DNA from: Stentor coeruleus
Lineage: Eukaryota > Ciliophora > Heterotrichea > Heterotrichida > Stentoridae
Assembly: GCA_001970955.1 (NCBI GenBank)
Contig: MPUH01000572.1
Location: 1-45,279 of the forward strand
DNA: 45,279 nt
Direction of reading: 5' to 3'
Under the pieces are notes generated by a model. That model was not told the origin of the DNA and did no database searches. It saw nothing but the letters and a program-made list of their open reading frames with translations. The position numbers were made by a program, and so were the translations under genes. Below, piece by piece: positions 28,528 through 38,455 of this stretch (the stretch's first letter is position 1; each line of letters starts with the position of its first letter).

Positions 28528-30231
28528 TTAACCTAAACTAAGTAATTTTTTGAAATCTCCAAAATAAATAGTATCTGACTCCCCAGAACAGCTCTTAATA
28601 AAAGTTTTCCTATCTTTCTCAGAAACATTCCTTCCATGGATTTTCAAGAAATGTTTAAGATCTTCAGAGTTAACTTCCCCATCTTCATCTGTATCAATAG
28701 CCGCAAATACTTCTTTCGCATCCTCTTCATTAAATTCTCCAATTGATTCATAAACTTGTAATAATTTATCTTCATTAATCATAGCAACATCCCATAATTC
28801 TCTAAACATTTCAAATGTATTTTGGCTAATAGGTTCATCAGATTCTAATTGTATAAGTTCTTTATATTCTTCATCTTCTGGTGAAACAAATTTAGTTAAT
28901 TCCTGAATTCCAATATGTGGTTCATTTTTTGAACTAAGTTTTTCTACCAAACTTAATACAACATTTTTATCACAAGAAATATTCAATTCTTCTAAAAATT
29001 TGTGTATTTCATAAGGAGATAAACTTTCACTTTCATCTTTGCTTATGATTTTAAAAGCTTGAGATAATGAGAAATTGTCTTGTATTGCAAGATTTTGTCT
29101 GGCAAATTCAAGTTTACGATGGTTGTCTAAGAGGACAATGAGGAGTTCACCAACTTTGCCAGTAACTTCGGCTGTTTTGTGTCTTTGAGGCTGCCTTTTT
29201 TTCCCACTTGAGTCGCGTTTTTCTGGAGTTTCGTAGTTTTCGTCTATATCTTCATGAGAATTATTGAATCTAGGACTGTTTTCTAAATCTTTATGGTTTA
29301 TTGGTTTGTCTTCTATGTCTTGTTCAGGGTTTACATCTTCTTCTGTAATAAAAATTCCTTCATTTTTGCTTTGGCTATCAGGATCTTCGTTTTGAGAGCG
29401 TTTTCGGGACTGGTTTTCAAGTTCTTCTTCGAGGTCTTTTGAACTTTGTTCAAATTGATCTTTTTTCAAAGGTTTTTCACTATTTTTGTTGCTGGCTTGG
29501 ACACTGAGTTTTTCTGAGGCTTCACTTTTTTCGATAGAGTTTTGAGGCTTGTCTTTTTGGCCTGGGATTTGTAAAGGTAATAAGGCTTCTAAGAATTCGT
29601 TGTAGCTGATTACGAGATCATCTTCTAGATCGATTCGACGCATTAGGGCATCGTAGTCTGTAACTCCAATAAACCTTCCACTTTTTTGTATGAAATCAGT
29701 GAAATCTCCTTCAGATATGTAACCTTTACCTCCTGAGTTTAGGTGCTCAAATGCTTTCCAAAGGCTGAAATCTGGATCTTGGAAAAGCTTGATTTTACTT
29801 GCTTCAACTTCTCGTTGAAGTCTGAGTTCTTCTTTCAACAAAGACATAAAACTAAACTTGACCCCAGGCCTTAAATCTTTAACATGAAATCTTTGCACTA
29901 CTAGTGAAGGTAAAGTTTCATTAGTAGAAGTTAATACAAAATGCGAAAAATCTTCCTCGTTAAGTCTTCCATTCTGTAAACTTGAATATTGTCTTACAAG
30001 CAAATAAACCTCTTGATCTGAAACTTCCTCATTATTTTGCTGTAAAAAATCCTTTATGTCTTTAGGGAGCATTGAATCTGGATAAACTTTGCATAAGCTT
30101 TTAAAAAGTACATAAGGGGCGAATTCATAATTCTCGCATAAGCATTTTCTTAGTATTTCAACTTTATTCTCACCTTCTATGATTTTCATTATCAACTCTG
30201 CCAGGTTCTTTTGAGATTCTTTACTTAGCAT
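28528..30231 (-). CDS. EF-hand protein with acidic central linker
   Basis: This is a 567-residue protein. The N-terminal 240 residues are helical with EF-hand-like pairs: a degenerate loop in LNSGGKGYISEGDF and a better one in DLEDDLVISYNE. A long Glu/Lys/Ser-rich linker at about 230-350 is probably disordered. The C-terminal 200 residues hold another EF-hand array ending in a canonical calcium loop, DTDEDGEVNSED near 511-522, and a last degenerate unit. It is probably a calcium sensor or structural calcium-binding protein. No enzymatic domain, signal peptide or membrane helix is seen. The stop is TAA. It shares a 780-bp divergent spacer with the PPP6R gene. Confidence 0.82.
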   Translation of the reverse strand: MLSKESQKNLAELIMKIIEGENKVEILRKCLCENYEFAPYVLFKSLCKVYPDSMLPKDIKDFLQQNNEEVSDQEVYLLVRQYSSLQNGRLNEEDFSHFVLTSTNETLPSLVVQRFHVKDLRPGVKFSFMSLLKEELRLQREVEASKIKLFQDPDFSLWKAFEHLNSGGKGYISEGDFTDFIQKSGRFIGVTDYDALMRRIDLEDDLVISYNEFLEALLPLQIPGQKDKPQNSIEKSEASEKLSVQASNKNSEKPLKKDQFEQSSKDLEEELENQSRKRSQNEDPDSQSKNEGIFITEEDVNPEQDIEDKPINHKDLENSPRFNNSHEDIDENYETPEKRDSSGKKRQPQRHKTAEVTGKVGELLIVLLDNHRKLEFARQNLAIQDNFSLSQAFKIISKDESESLSPYEIHKFLEELNISCDKNVVLSLVEKLSSKNEPHIGIQELTKFVSPEDEEYKELIQLESDEPISQNTFEMFRELWDVAMINEDKLLQVYESIGEFNEEDAKEVFAAIDTDEDGEVNSEDLKHFLKIHGRNVSEKDRKTFIKSCSGESDTIYFGDFKKLLSLG

Positions 30232-31014
30232 TTAAATTCTAACAGAAAATATGGAAATATTAGATAATTATATTATAGAATATGATTTATGTTGTTCATA
30301 TGAGGAAGTTTTGGATTATGTTATTAGAAAATATGAGAAAATGGATTTTAGAGATTATTTTATAAAGTTTTTAAAGGCTTTATAAGGAAAATAAGGTTTT
30401 TAAAGGTTTAATTTTTTTTTGAAGTATTTTGTTATGGGATTTCTGGTTTTTAATATATTGTATGATTTTAGGGTTTTCATATAGTTTTAGGTCCTGGATT
30501 TGGTTTATTTAAATGCATTTTATTAATAAAATTAGTTTTTTTGTCAGTAGCTACCTCAAATTATCTTTTCAAGCAAAAAGATTTTTAAATCAGTTAATCA
30601 CATTTTCTCATATAAAAATATTTGATCAAAATGCGAATATATACCAAAACCAACTAAAAAGTGAAAAAAATTATCCCAGTAAACTCTAAAAAAACCCAAA
30701 AACTGCTAAATCCCTCATCATTCCACAAAATAATTCAAATCCTCACCCAAAAGCCCATCAACATCATCACCTCATTTTCCAAAACCCCTCTCACATTACC
30801 TCATTTTCTTCACTAAACCCAAAATTCCACTACAATTCCCAAACTTATCCAAGATTATTCCCAAAAAAATTCCCATAATCTTCATCATCCAAAATCCACA
30901 ACCAAAACACTCACATTTTCTCATAATCCAAATCTTCTTTTCAAATAAAATCCTTTTTTCAACCATATATGGTAGAACTAATAAAATTTATCTAATTCAA
31001 ACTTATAATAAATA
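30232..31014. other. Divergent spacer with extreme strand skew
   Basis: No gene is seen. 30241-30520 is G/T-rich and 30721-30960 holds about 78 C and 2 G on the plus strand. The switch falls near 30530-30600. It looks like two back-to-back 5' flanks. Confidence 0.6.
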
Positions 31015-33021
31015 ATGCAATTGAATGGTGCATTTTGGGCAGCGATTCGTGGCTTTCAGATGAATTCTCATTCCTTAGAAGCCTTGCTTTCTCAAGATGA
31101 AACCACAACTCAGTCATTGTTAAACGATGAAAATGTGATTCAAGAAACAAGAAACCAAAATCCCAAACTTATGAATTTGTAACATTTATTAAGCCTAAAC
31201 GCCGAGCGTATGGAATATCTAATTGAAGTAATCACAGTCTTCCCTAGTAATGATGCTGATACAAAACGTGCGCATAATCATCCATTTATTGCATGCGAGA
31301 TGCTATCAGAGCCTAGTCCTTTACATGAAACAATCTTTAATACCCCTTTTTTATTTGACAAACTTTTTTGTATCCTTAAAGAAAAACACTTACACTCAAC
31401 TTTATCAGGGTATTTTAGTAAAGCAGTTCAAGCATTGATAAGTAAAAATTCTGATAAATCTATTGAGCTTTTTAAAGAGAAAAATGTTTTTGAGTTTTTA
31501 TCACAGCATTTGTATTCAAAAAGCATTGTCGACATAGTTTTGAAAATTTTAACTTTTGAAAACTCACAGACAAGTTTATATTTAGAAGAAAGAAAAGGAT
31601 TATTAGCTATGGTTATTGAGAATATGAAAAACCCTAATTCTCAAAGTGTGTATTTTGCAGGGTATATATTAAATGAGATTTTACAAAGAGCGACTGATTT
31701 GAACTCATGGCAAGATTTGGTACTTGAGATTTTGACTGTAAACAACGTTGAAGAGTATTTTAAATTTATCATTTCTGGGTCTTCAGAACAATCTGTAGCT
31801 GCGGCAAATATAATCAAAGGGTATTTTGTGTTGAATTGCAAATTCAGTCTTAAAAGCCTTTTGCTTGAAAACCCAGTTTACAAATGTTTTAATAAAAATA
31901 TTGGGGATATAAACAATAAACTTGCTATGCCTAATGAGAATAAAATACTTGGGACTTCTGGAGAAGTTCATGAGGTTTTAGGAGAAACTAAACTGAAAAT
32001 AATTGAATTGATAAGTTTTGCCTTGAAAGATAAAAGTGATGATTATAGCGAGATTATTATCAATAGTCAAATCCTCACAACTATTACTTCAACTTTCTTT
32101 GCCATGCCTTGGAACTCTTTTCTTCATAATTCAGTAGAAGGAATAGTTATTTTATGTGTATCAAGTAAAAACCAAAAACTTATTGACTCTATGCTTTATT
32201 ACTCAGGGTTTTTAAATGAAATGATAAAATATGCTCTAATGCCTGATCCTAAACATAGACTTGGATTTCTTGGTTATATTAACAAAATCGCTAATTATCT
32301 TAAAAACTCTATATGCGAAGATATAAAATCAAATCTTGATAAAACTGATAAATGGGAAGAGTTTTCTAAAAACTATTTAGAAATTAGGAATAATTTTGAT
32401 AATAAACAACTTGGGGAACTTAAGAAATGTGAAAGTTCATCAAGTGAAAGCGATTCACATGAAAATGATAATCTTAAAAGTATCAATCAACCTATACCAA
32501 ATCTTCCACCTCATACAATTATTCCTTTACCTATTTATTCGACGCAAAATGAGAAAGTTGAAAAAAATGAGACTCTTGCTGAGATTGTTGGAAAAAAAAT
32601 AGAAGAAGTTGTTGGACATGAAGCTGTTTTTGCTGATGAGAAAAAAGATCAGGAAGAAGAGAAAGTTTATGAAGAAGTTAAAAAAATTGATGAAGAGGAG
32701 AAGGTTTATGAGGAAGTGAAGAAAGTTGAAGAGGAGAAGTTTTATGAGGAGATGAAAAAGATTGAGGAGGATGAAGAGAAGGTTCATGAAGAGGAGAAAA
32801 AATTTGAGGAGGAAAGGAGAATGATTCATGAGGAATTAAAAAAAATGGAAGATGAGGAGAAAAGGTTAAGTGAAGAGTTTAAAGTTCATGATTTTGACAA
32901 GGAAGAGATGAAGCAAGAAGAGAAAAAAACTATAGTAATTGAAAATGAACATCAGAGTAAAGAGGCTGGAAGAAAAGGCTCGCCTATAGGACAGTACATC
33001 AGGACTTTTTCTCCATCGTAG
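31015..33021 (+). CDS. PPP6R: SAPS-domain protein, PP6/SIT4 phosphatase regulatory subunit, one 15-nt intron
   Basis: Joining 31015-31178 and 31194-33021 gives 663 residues. The N-terminus is typical of SAPS proteins: an FW near the start, then a VIQETRNQNPKLMNFL block, then HPFIACEML and LSGYFSKAVQAL. SAPS proteins bind and direct the PP6 (yeast Sit4) catalytic subunit. The helical-repeat body runs to about residue 460. A polar linker follows, then from about 537 to 640 a Glu/Lys-rich array of 11-13-residue repeats (variants of EEEKVYEEVKK), likely a single alpha helix or coiled coil, ending QYIRTFSPS. The 3' third of the gene is duplicated downstream as a broken copy. The intron is needed to join the conserved NPKL...FL block to the rest of the domain. 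The stop is TAG. Confidence 0.9.
31179..31193 (+). other. 15-nt intron (PPP6R)
   Basis: The sequence gtaacatttattaag has GTAA, A at position 10 and a terminal AG. Retention gives an immediate in-frame TAA. Confidence 0.92.
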
Positions 33022-33609
33022 AGTCCAAAATCTGACCCAGGTTTTAACCAAGTGAATTTCTGGAGTTTAGAAGTTAGAGTTGATGAAATCGATGAGTTAG
33101 AATAGTATTAATCCTTTCTATATCAGAGGTAAAGTATAGTCCTTTTATTGTATAAAATCAAATGAAATTATCTAATAAAAAAAGACGAATTTTTGTTTAG
33201 TAGTTTGATGTTTTAATAATAATTTTATAATACTTTATGCTATAATAAACTATATATTTTATGTACTTAGTTATCAATATGAAGTAATTTATAAGCAAAA
33301 TGTAAATGAATTTTTACAAACTAAAGTCCATGAATTAGTTTGCAATAAACTAATTTGTTCTTATAAAGTACCTAAATTTATACTGAGGATTTGACTAGAA
33401 ATAATTATTTATCAAATTAATCTGTATCATATATACGCAACTTTACGAATAAACATTTTATCATATTCAAAAATATTTAAGCCTAACATTTGTGTATTTC
33501 CCCACAAAAAACACTGATTCACTACATTTTAGAACACATTTGTTCATTATCAAATTAAATCTTTTTCATTTTAACAATAAAAATTATATGCGTTTTGAAA
33601 TAATTTAAT
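33022..33609. other. Spacer between PPP6R and first MGCC gene
   Basis: No gene is seen. The spacer is A/T-rich with blocks conserved in copy B (35721-35822 and 36241-36716), including a TTTGTATTTCCCCAC-like stretch about 110 bp before the ATG. That conserved block may mark the promoter. Confidence 0.5.
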
Positions 33610-34425
33610 ATGGGATGCTGTGAATTAAGTCGTGCAAATAGAAACGACCCTGAAGATGTTATCTCTAATTTAGAACTAAACTTAAACTTTTTCAAATTTC
33701 AATCTCGTGACATAGACCGTCTAACTCATCGATTTTGCACAAATTTTATAATCTCGAAAGTTCAGTTTTCAACTATCTGCAAAGAACTCAAACTAGAATC
33801 TAACACCCTAACCTACGAATTTCTTGAGATTTTCTATGATCCTTCATACAATGGTTATAAAGCAATCCTTCTATCAACATTAGGTATTCTCTTAGGATCA
33901 GGAACTCAAAACAATAAACTCACTCTGTTATTCAAAAACTACGATATAGATGCATCCAATATACTCGAACGCGAAGAAATAAGAAAAATGTGCGAAGATG
34001 TCACAAACATATCTTTCCAATACATAGTGTCTTTTGCATCGAAAAAATCTGCTGAAGAAATCCAACCTATGATAAAAGATTACAAAAATCAGCTTATGTC
34101 AATAAAAAACACTATGGTTCATTATTTTACAAATATCATCACGCAGGACAAACAACAAGTTTTACTTGAAGATTTTATTAATGCTTTTAACAAGCCTGAG
34201 TTAGGTACTTTCCTTAACCCTCATAATTTAAGAGTTTCAAGTAAAGATATGCTAAAAGTTGTATTTCGTACAGCAGAAGCTGTGAATATTATGATGTCTG
34301 AGGATGTTGTTGTTGATAAGAAATTAGAACGGAAATTAAGTCTTCGTATGACAAAATATTCAAGAAAAACCAATAAAACTAGACGGCCGAATTCAGTTCC
34401 TGTAATGGCAAGTGTAGTTAAATAG
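33610..34425 (+). CDS. MGCC EF-hand protein, copy A
   Basis: This is a 271-residue protein beginning MGCCELSR, a candidate for N-myristoylation with palmitoylation of Cys3 and Cys4, so probably membrane attached. It is helical throughout. A canonical calcium loop lies at 112-123 (DIDASNILEREE), with the partner EF-hands degenerate. The arrangement resembles recoverin-like or calcineurin-B-like calcium sensors, but length and loops do not fit a named family. The C-terminal 30 residues are basic (KLERKLSLRMTKYSRKTNKTRRP) and could bind membrane or nucleic acid. A paralogue about 87% identical lies 3.1 kb downstream. The stop is TAG. Confidence 0.88.
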   Translation: MGCCELSRANRNDPEDVISNLELNLNFFKFQSRDIDRLTHRFCTNFIISKVQFSTICKELKLESNTLTYEFLEIFYDPSYNGYKAILLSTLGILLGSGTQNNKLTLLFKNYDIDASNILEREEIRKMCEDVTNISFQYIVSFASKKSAEEIQPMIKDYKNQLMSIKNTMVHYFTNIITQDKQQVLLEDFINAFNKPELGTFLNPHNLRVSSKDMLKVVFRTAEAVNIMMSEDVVVDKKLERKLSLRMTKYSRKTNKTRRPNSVPVMASVVK

Positions 34426-35256
34426 TAATAATTTCTCTTAGGAAAATTGAAAAATTATGTTTAATTATGAGTGTTTGTTTTGGAATCAAAATTTATGATT
34501 CATAGAGAGAGTGTGTTTTGCAAGTTAGATATGAAAAATCATCACAAAATATGAGGATATATTAAAGACAAGCTTTTTAGACTGGAAAGTTTTTTTGATT
34601 CTAAGAAATTACTTAAGAGATAAGGAGTTAAAAATTTTTTTATAGCAAAAATAAATTAAAAAATTTCGTCAAAGTTTTCATGTACTGGGGTATCAAGGTT
34701 TGAAGTTGGGTGGGGTTTTTTATGAATTTCTAGTAAAGAGTTTTTTTTATGCAAGACTAGCAAGTATTTTAGTGATTTTTCCTGATGGTAAATTAGAAAT
34801 TCTGGTTTATCGATAGATGCAATAGGTTTTTTATATTAGGAATAAGCATCAGCGATTTTGTATTTTTTCAGCCTAAAAACTCATACTTGTAAAGTAGTAA
34901 TAGTGGCATTATGCATATATTAAGACTATAGGGTATATTTGAAAAATCTTATATTATTTTTACTTTTATATATATAATCATAAACTTTATTAACATACAT
35001 TTTTCAATCAACTTTTAACTAGAATCAAAGCAGACAAAGTCTTTAAACCGCAAATACATCTGAAGTTATTTATGAATATTTTGTTTAAAATTAGCATTAG
35101 AATTATGTCTTAACTTTTTTTATATATCGATATTATCTATAAACGTTTTTATTGAAAGATTATTTACAATAACATTTTAAAACTTCCTTGGTAATGTTCC
35201 AAGAGTAAAAAAAATAAATAAAAATGTGTAGGGCGGAATACAGAACATACACCTGG
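34426..35256. other. 3' flank of copy A and junction to copy B
   Basis: No gene is seen. Most of it is shared with 37533-38407, except that copy A lacks about 170 bp found in copy B after the stop codon. The last 40 bp (35217-35256) are unique and GC-richer (TAGGGCGGAATACAGAAC) and may be filler at the duplication junction. Confidence 0.55.
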
Positions 35257-35720
35257 TGAGAAAAAAGATCAGGAAGAAGTGAAAGTTTATGAAGAAGTTA
35301 AAAAAGCTGATGAAGAGGAGAAGGTTTATGAAGAGGTGAAGAAAGTTCAAGGGGAGAAGTTTTATGAGGAGATGAAAACGATTGAGGAGGATGAGAAGAA
35401 GGCTTATGAGGAGGAGAAAAAGTTTGAGGAGGAAAGGAGAATGATTCATGAGGAATTAAAAAAAATGGAAGATGAGGAGAAAAGGTTAAGTGAAGAGAAT
35501 AAAATTCATGATTTTGACAAGGAAGAGATGAAGCAAGAAGAGAAATAAACTATAGTAATTGAAAATGAACATCAGNAATAAAATTCATGATTTTGACAAG
35601 GAAGAGATGAAGCAAGAAGAGAAATAAACTATAGTAATTGAAAATGAACATCAGAGTAAAGAGGTTGGAAGAAAAGGTTTGCCTATAAGACAGTACATAA
35701 GGACTTTTTCTCCATCATAG
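35257..35720 (+). pseudogene. Truncated copy of the PPP6R C-terminal tail
   Basis: The frame matches the Glu/Lys-rich end of PPP6R from KKDQEE onward. It has no start and no SAPS domain, since the duplication begins inside the gene. A Lys codon (AAA in the parent) has become TAA at 35546-35548. Beyond that stop the parental frame still reads to the QYIRTFSPS end at 35718-35720, once the 78-nt repeat around the N is discounted. It is a 5'-truncated pseudogene unlikely to be expressed as protein. Confidence 0.88.
35498..35654. other. Single-N assembly join flanked by an exact 78-nt repeat
   Basis: 35498-35575 and 35577-35654 are identical and separated by N at 35576. Copy A has this segment once. 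The second copy is therefore probably an unmerged overlap of contig ends, not biology. Confidence 0.88.
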
Positions 35721-35822
35721 AGTCCAAAATCTGACCCAGGTTTTAACCAAGTGAATTTCTGGAGTTTAGAAGTTAGAGTTGATGAAATCGATGAGTTAGA
35801 ATAGTATTAATCCTTTCTATAT

Positions 35823-36240
35823 AGTTAAAATGCTTTTTGCTTTAAAAAAAAAAATATAAGAAACTCAGTAATACTCTAATTATTATCAGAAATAAATATG
35901 TATTTTATAGCAATATATAAATTTATTGTATGAAAATAGAAAAAAATAGCATAAATTTAGATTAAACTTAAATACTACAACTTTATTTTTGTGTATCTGA
36001 TTTTTTCTTGTGATATTTACTTTTTTATCAGATACAAAAATTGGAATATCTTAATTGTATAAACAATTTAAACTTTTAAATCAGGGTATTTAGAGTTAAA
36101 TGAATAATACAAGAAATTTTCATTATCCAAATATATAAACAATTTATATAAACTTGTAACTCAGGTTTGGAGAAAGTTACACAACTTCCCATTTTAAAAC
36201 CATAGAATTTATATATTAAATAATTATATCCTTCTCTATT
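35823..36240. mobile_element. 418-bp block present only in copy B, flanked by imperfect direct repeats
   Basis: In copy A the sequence atcctttctatat runs directly into cagaggt. In copy B the same left flank (35810-35822) is followed by 418 bp that end in atccttctctatt (36228-36240), then agaggt. The flanking repeats resemble either a target-site duplication or the footprint of a deletion in copy A. The block is A/T-rich, has no convincing frame and no terminal inverted repeats, but carries a hairpin at 35986-36040. Its nature (MITE-like, retained internal eliminated sequence, or ancestral DNA lost from A) is undecided. Confidence 0.4.
35986..36040. repeat. Inverted repeat within the 418-bp block
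   Basis: The arms tttttgtgtatctgat and atcagatacaaaaa pair over 14 bp, apart from a two-base bulge, with a loop of about 25 nt. Confidence 0.65.
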
Positions 36241-36716
36241 AGAGGTAAAATATAATCCTTTATTGTATAAAAGCAAATAAACTATCTAATAAAACCAAAA
36301 CGAATTTCTATTAACTGTTCTGATGTTTTAATAATAATTTTGTAATACTTTTTGCTTTAATAAACTGTATATTTTATATGCTTAATTAACAATGTGAAGT
36401 AATTTATAAGCAAATTATAAATGAATTTTTAAAAGCTAAAGTTCATGAATTAGTTTGTAATAAAACTAATCTTTTCTTATAAAAGTACCTAAATTTATAC
36501 TGAGGATTTAACTAAAAATAATTATTTATCACATCAAAACTGTAATACATATACGCGACTTTAAAAATAAACTTTTTATCATATTTGGCAATATTTAAGC
36601 TTAAAATTTGGTATTTCCCCACCAAAAACACTGATTCAGAGGACGTTTGCTCATTATCAAATTAAATTATTTTTCATTTTAACAATATAAATAATATTCG
36701 TTTTGAAATAATTAAT
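36241..36716. other. 5' flank of second MGCC gene
   Basis: No gene is seen. It matches 33122-33609 with scattered substitutions and small indels, including the block before the ATG. It is probably the duplicated promoter region. Confidence 0.55.
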
Positions 36717-37532
36717 ATGGGATGCTGTGAATTAAGTCGTGGAAATGAAAAAGATCCAGAAGATATTATCTTCAATTTAGAACTTAATTTAAACTTCTTC
36801 AAATTTCAATCTCGCGATATAGACCGTATTACTCACCGATTTTGCACAAATTTTATAATCTCAAAAGTTCAATTTTCAACTATTTGCAAAGAACTCAAAC
36901 TAGAATCTGATACCCTAACCTACGAGTTTCTTCAGATTTTCTATGATCCTTCATGCTGTGGTTATAAAGTAATCCTTCTATCAACATTAGGCATCCTCTT
37001 AGGATCAGGATCTCAAAACAATAAACTCTCTCTGTTATTCAAAAACTACGATATAGACGCATCAAATACGCTCGAACGCGAAGAAATAAGAAAAATGTGC
37101 GAAGATGTCACAAGCATATCTTTCCAATACATAGTATCTTTTGCATCAAAAAAATCCAGTGAAGATATCCAATCTATGATAAATGATTATAAAGTTCAGC
37201 TTATGTCAATAAAAAACACCATGGCTCATTATTTTACAAACATCATCATGCAAGAAAAGCAACAAATTTCACTTGAAGAATTTATTAATGTTTTTAATAA
37301 GCCTGAGCTAGGTACTTTCCTTAACCCTCATAATTTAAGAATTTCAAGTAAAGACATGTTAAAAGTTGTATTTCGTGCAGCAGAAGCTGTGAATATTATG
37401 ATGTCTGAGGATATCGTTGTCGATAAGAAATTAGAGCGGAAATTAAGTATCCGTATGACGAAGCATGTAAGAAAAACCAATAAAACTAAACGGCCAAATT
37501 CAGTTCCTGTAATGGCAAGCGTAGTTAAATAG
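36717..37532 (+). CDS. MGCC EF-hand protein, copy B
   Basis: This 271-residue paralogue of the protein at 33610-34425 has the same length and no gaps; I count about 34 differences. The MGCCELSR acylation signal, the EF loop (DIDASNTLEREE) and the basic C-terminus are all kept, and most changes are conservative. This suggests that both copies are under protein-level constraint. One change brings two adjacent Cys (DPSCCGYK in place of DPSYNGYK). The stop is TAG. Whether the two differ in expression cannot be told, but the 418-bp block lies upstream of this copy only. Confidence 0.88.
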   Translation: MGCCELSRGNEKDPEDIIFNLELNLNFFKFQSRDIDRITHRFCTNFIISKVQFSTICKELKLESDTLTYEFLQIFYDPSCCGYKVILLSTLGILLGSGSQNNKLSLLFKNYDIDASNTLEREEIRKMCEDVTSISFQYIVSFASKKSSEDIQSMINDYKVQLMSIKNTMAHYFTNIIMQEKQQISLEEFINVFNKPELGTFLNPHNLRISSKDMLKVVFRAAEAVNIMMSEDIVVDKKLERKLSIRMTKHVRKTNKTKRPNSVPVMASVVK

Positions 37533-38440
37533 TAATAATTTCTCCTAGGAAAATTGAAAATTATGTTAATCACGAGTGTTTATTTTGGAATCAAAATTTA
37601 TGATCCCATGGAGAGAGTGTGTTTTTTCAAATTTCAAATTAAATTTATTTTAAGGTTTTAATGAATTTGAGGTTTTGGAAAATCTAATTGAAGATTCTGG
37701 GTTTAATATTTGGCAGATATATAAACAGACTGTTTTACACAAATCTAAGGAATTTAGTTGGGATTTAAGTGATTTTGAGTTAGATATGAAAAATTATCAC
37801 AAAAATATGAGGGTATATTAAAAACAAGCTTTTTAGACTGGCGCTTATGAAAAGTTTTTTTTTGATTTTAAGAAAATTACTTAAGAAATAAGGAGTTAGG
37901 GGTTTTTTAAGGTAAATAAATCAATAAATTTCGTCAAAGTTTTCATGTTCTGGATATAAAGGCTTGAAGGTGGGTGATTTCTTTATGAATTTCTAGTAAA
38001 GAGCTATTTTCTGCAAGACTAGTAAGTATCTTAGTGATTTTTTCCCGATGGTAAATTAGAAATTTTGGTTTATCGATAGACGCAATAAGTTTTTATATTA
38101 GGAAGAAGTATCTGCGACTTTTTATTTTTCAAGCCTAAAAACATATAGTAATAAGTAGTAATGGCAAATTATGCTATTTTTTATATATATAATCATAAAC
38201 TTTATTAGCATACATTTTTCGCTCAATTTTGAACCAGAATCAAAATAGACAAAATGCTTAAACCAAAATACATGAATATTTTATCTAAAATTACGTCTTA
38301 ACTTTTTTTATATATCGATATTGTATAATATAAACGCTACTTTTGAAGGATTATTTACAATAGCATTTAAAAACTTCCCCTATCGTGTTCCAAGAGTAAA
38401 AAAAATAATTTAGGATTTTCTTTGGGAAAAAAATAATCGT
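37533..38440. other. 3' flank of copy B
   Basis: It is shared with the copy A flank up to about 38407. An extra stretch of about 170 bp after the gene includes a 55-codon open, coding-like run at 37654-37821 that is absent from copy A. Confidence 0.5.
37654..37821 (+). pseudogene. Orphan coding-like fragment without start codon
   Basis: Fifty-five codons are open up to TAA at 37819-37821 and read as natural protein (for example NLIEDSGFNIWQIYKQTVL). There is no ATG at the beginning and an in-frame TAA lies just upstream. Copy A lacks most of it. It may be an exon remnant of a lost gene; no family is recognised. Confidence 0.3.
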
Positions 38441-38455
38441 ATGCTTCCAAAATGA

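Larger units (their letters stand above)
32637..35216. repeat. Segmental duplication, copy A
   Basis: This block contains the PPP6R 3' end, its 3' flank, the first MGCC EF-hand gene and its 3' flank. It is matched in the same order and orientation by 35257-38407. The shared start is the TGAGAAAAAAGATCAGG sequence and the shared end is a CCAAGAGTAAAAAAAAT-type sequence. Boundaries are by eye, to about 10 bp. Confidence 0.88.
35257..38407. repeat. Segmental duplication, copy B
   Basis: Direct copy of 32637-35216. It differs by substitutions, a 418-bp extra block (35823-36240), an extra stretch of about 170 bp after the MGCC gene, and the N-flanked 78-nt repeat. Coding parts diverge by about 13% at protein level, so it is not a simple assembly echo. 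Confidence 0.88.

Noticed and set aside
32527..32829. 100-codon minus-strand frame opposite the PPP6R tail
   Set aside because: Antisense of the Glu/Lys repeat, giving a Leu/Phe-rich artefact. The same shadow appears opposite the pseudogene at 35177-35449.
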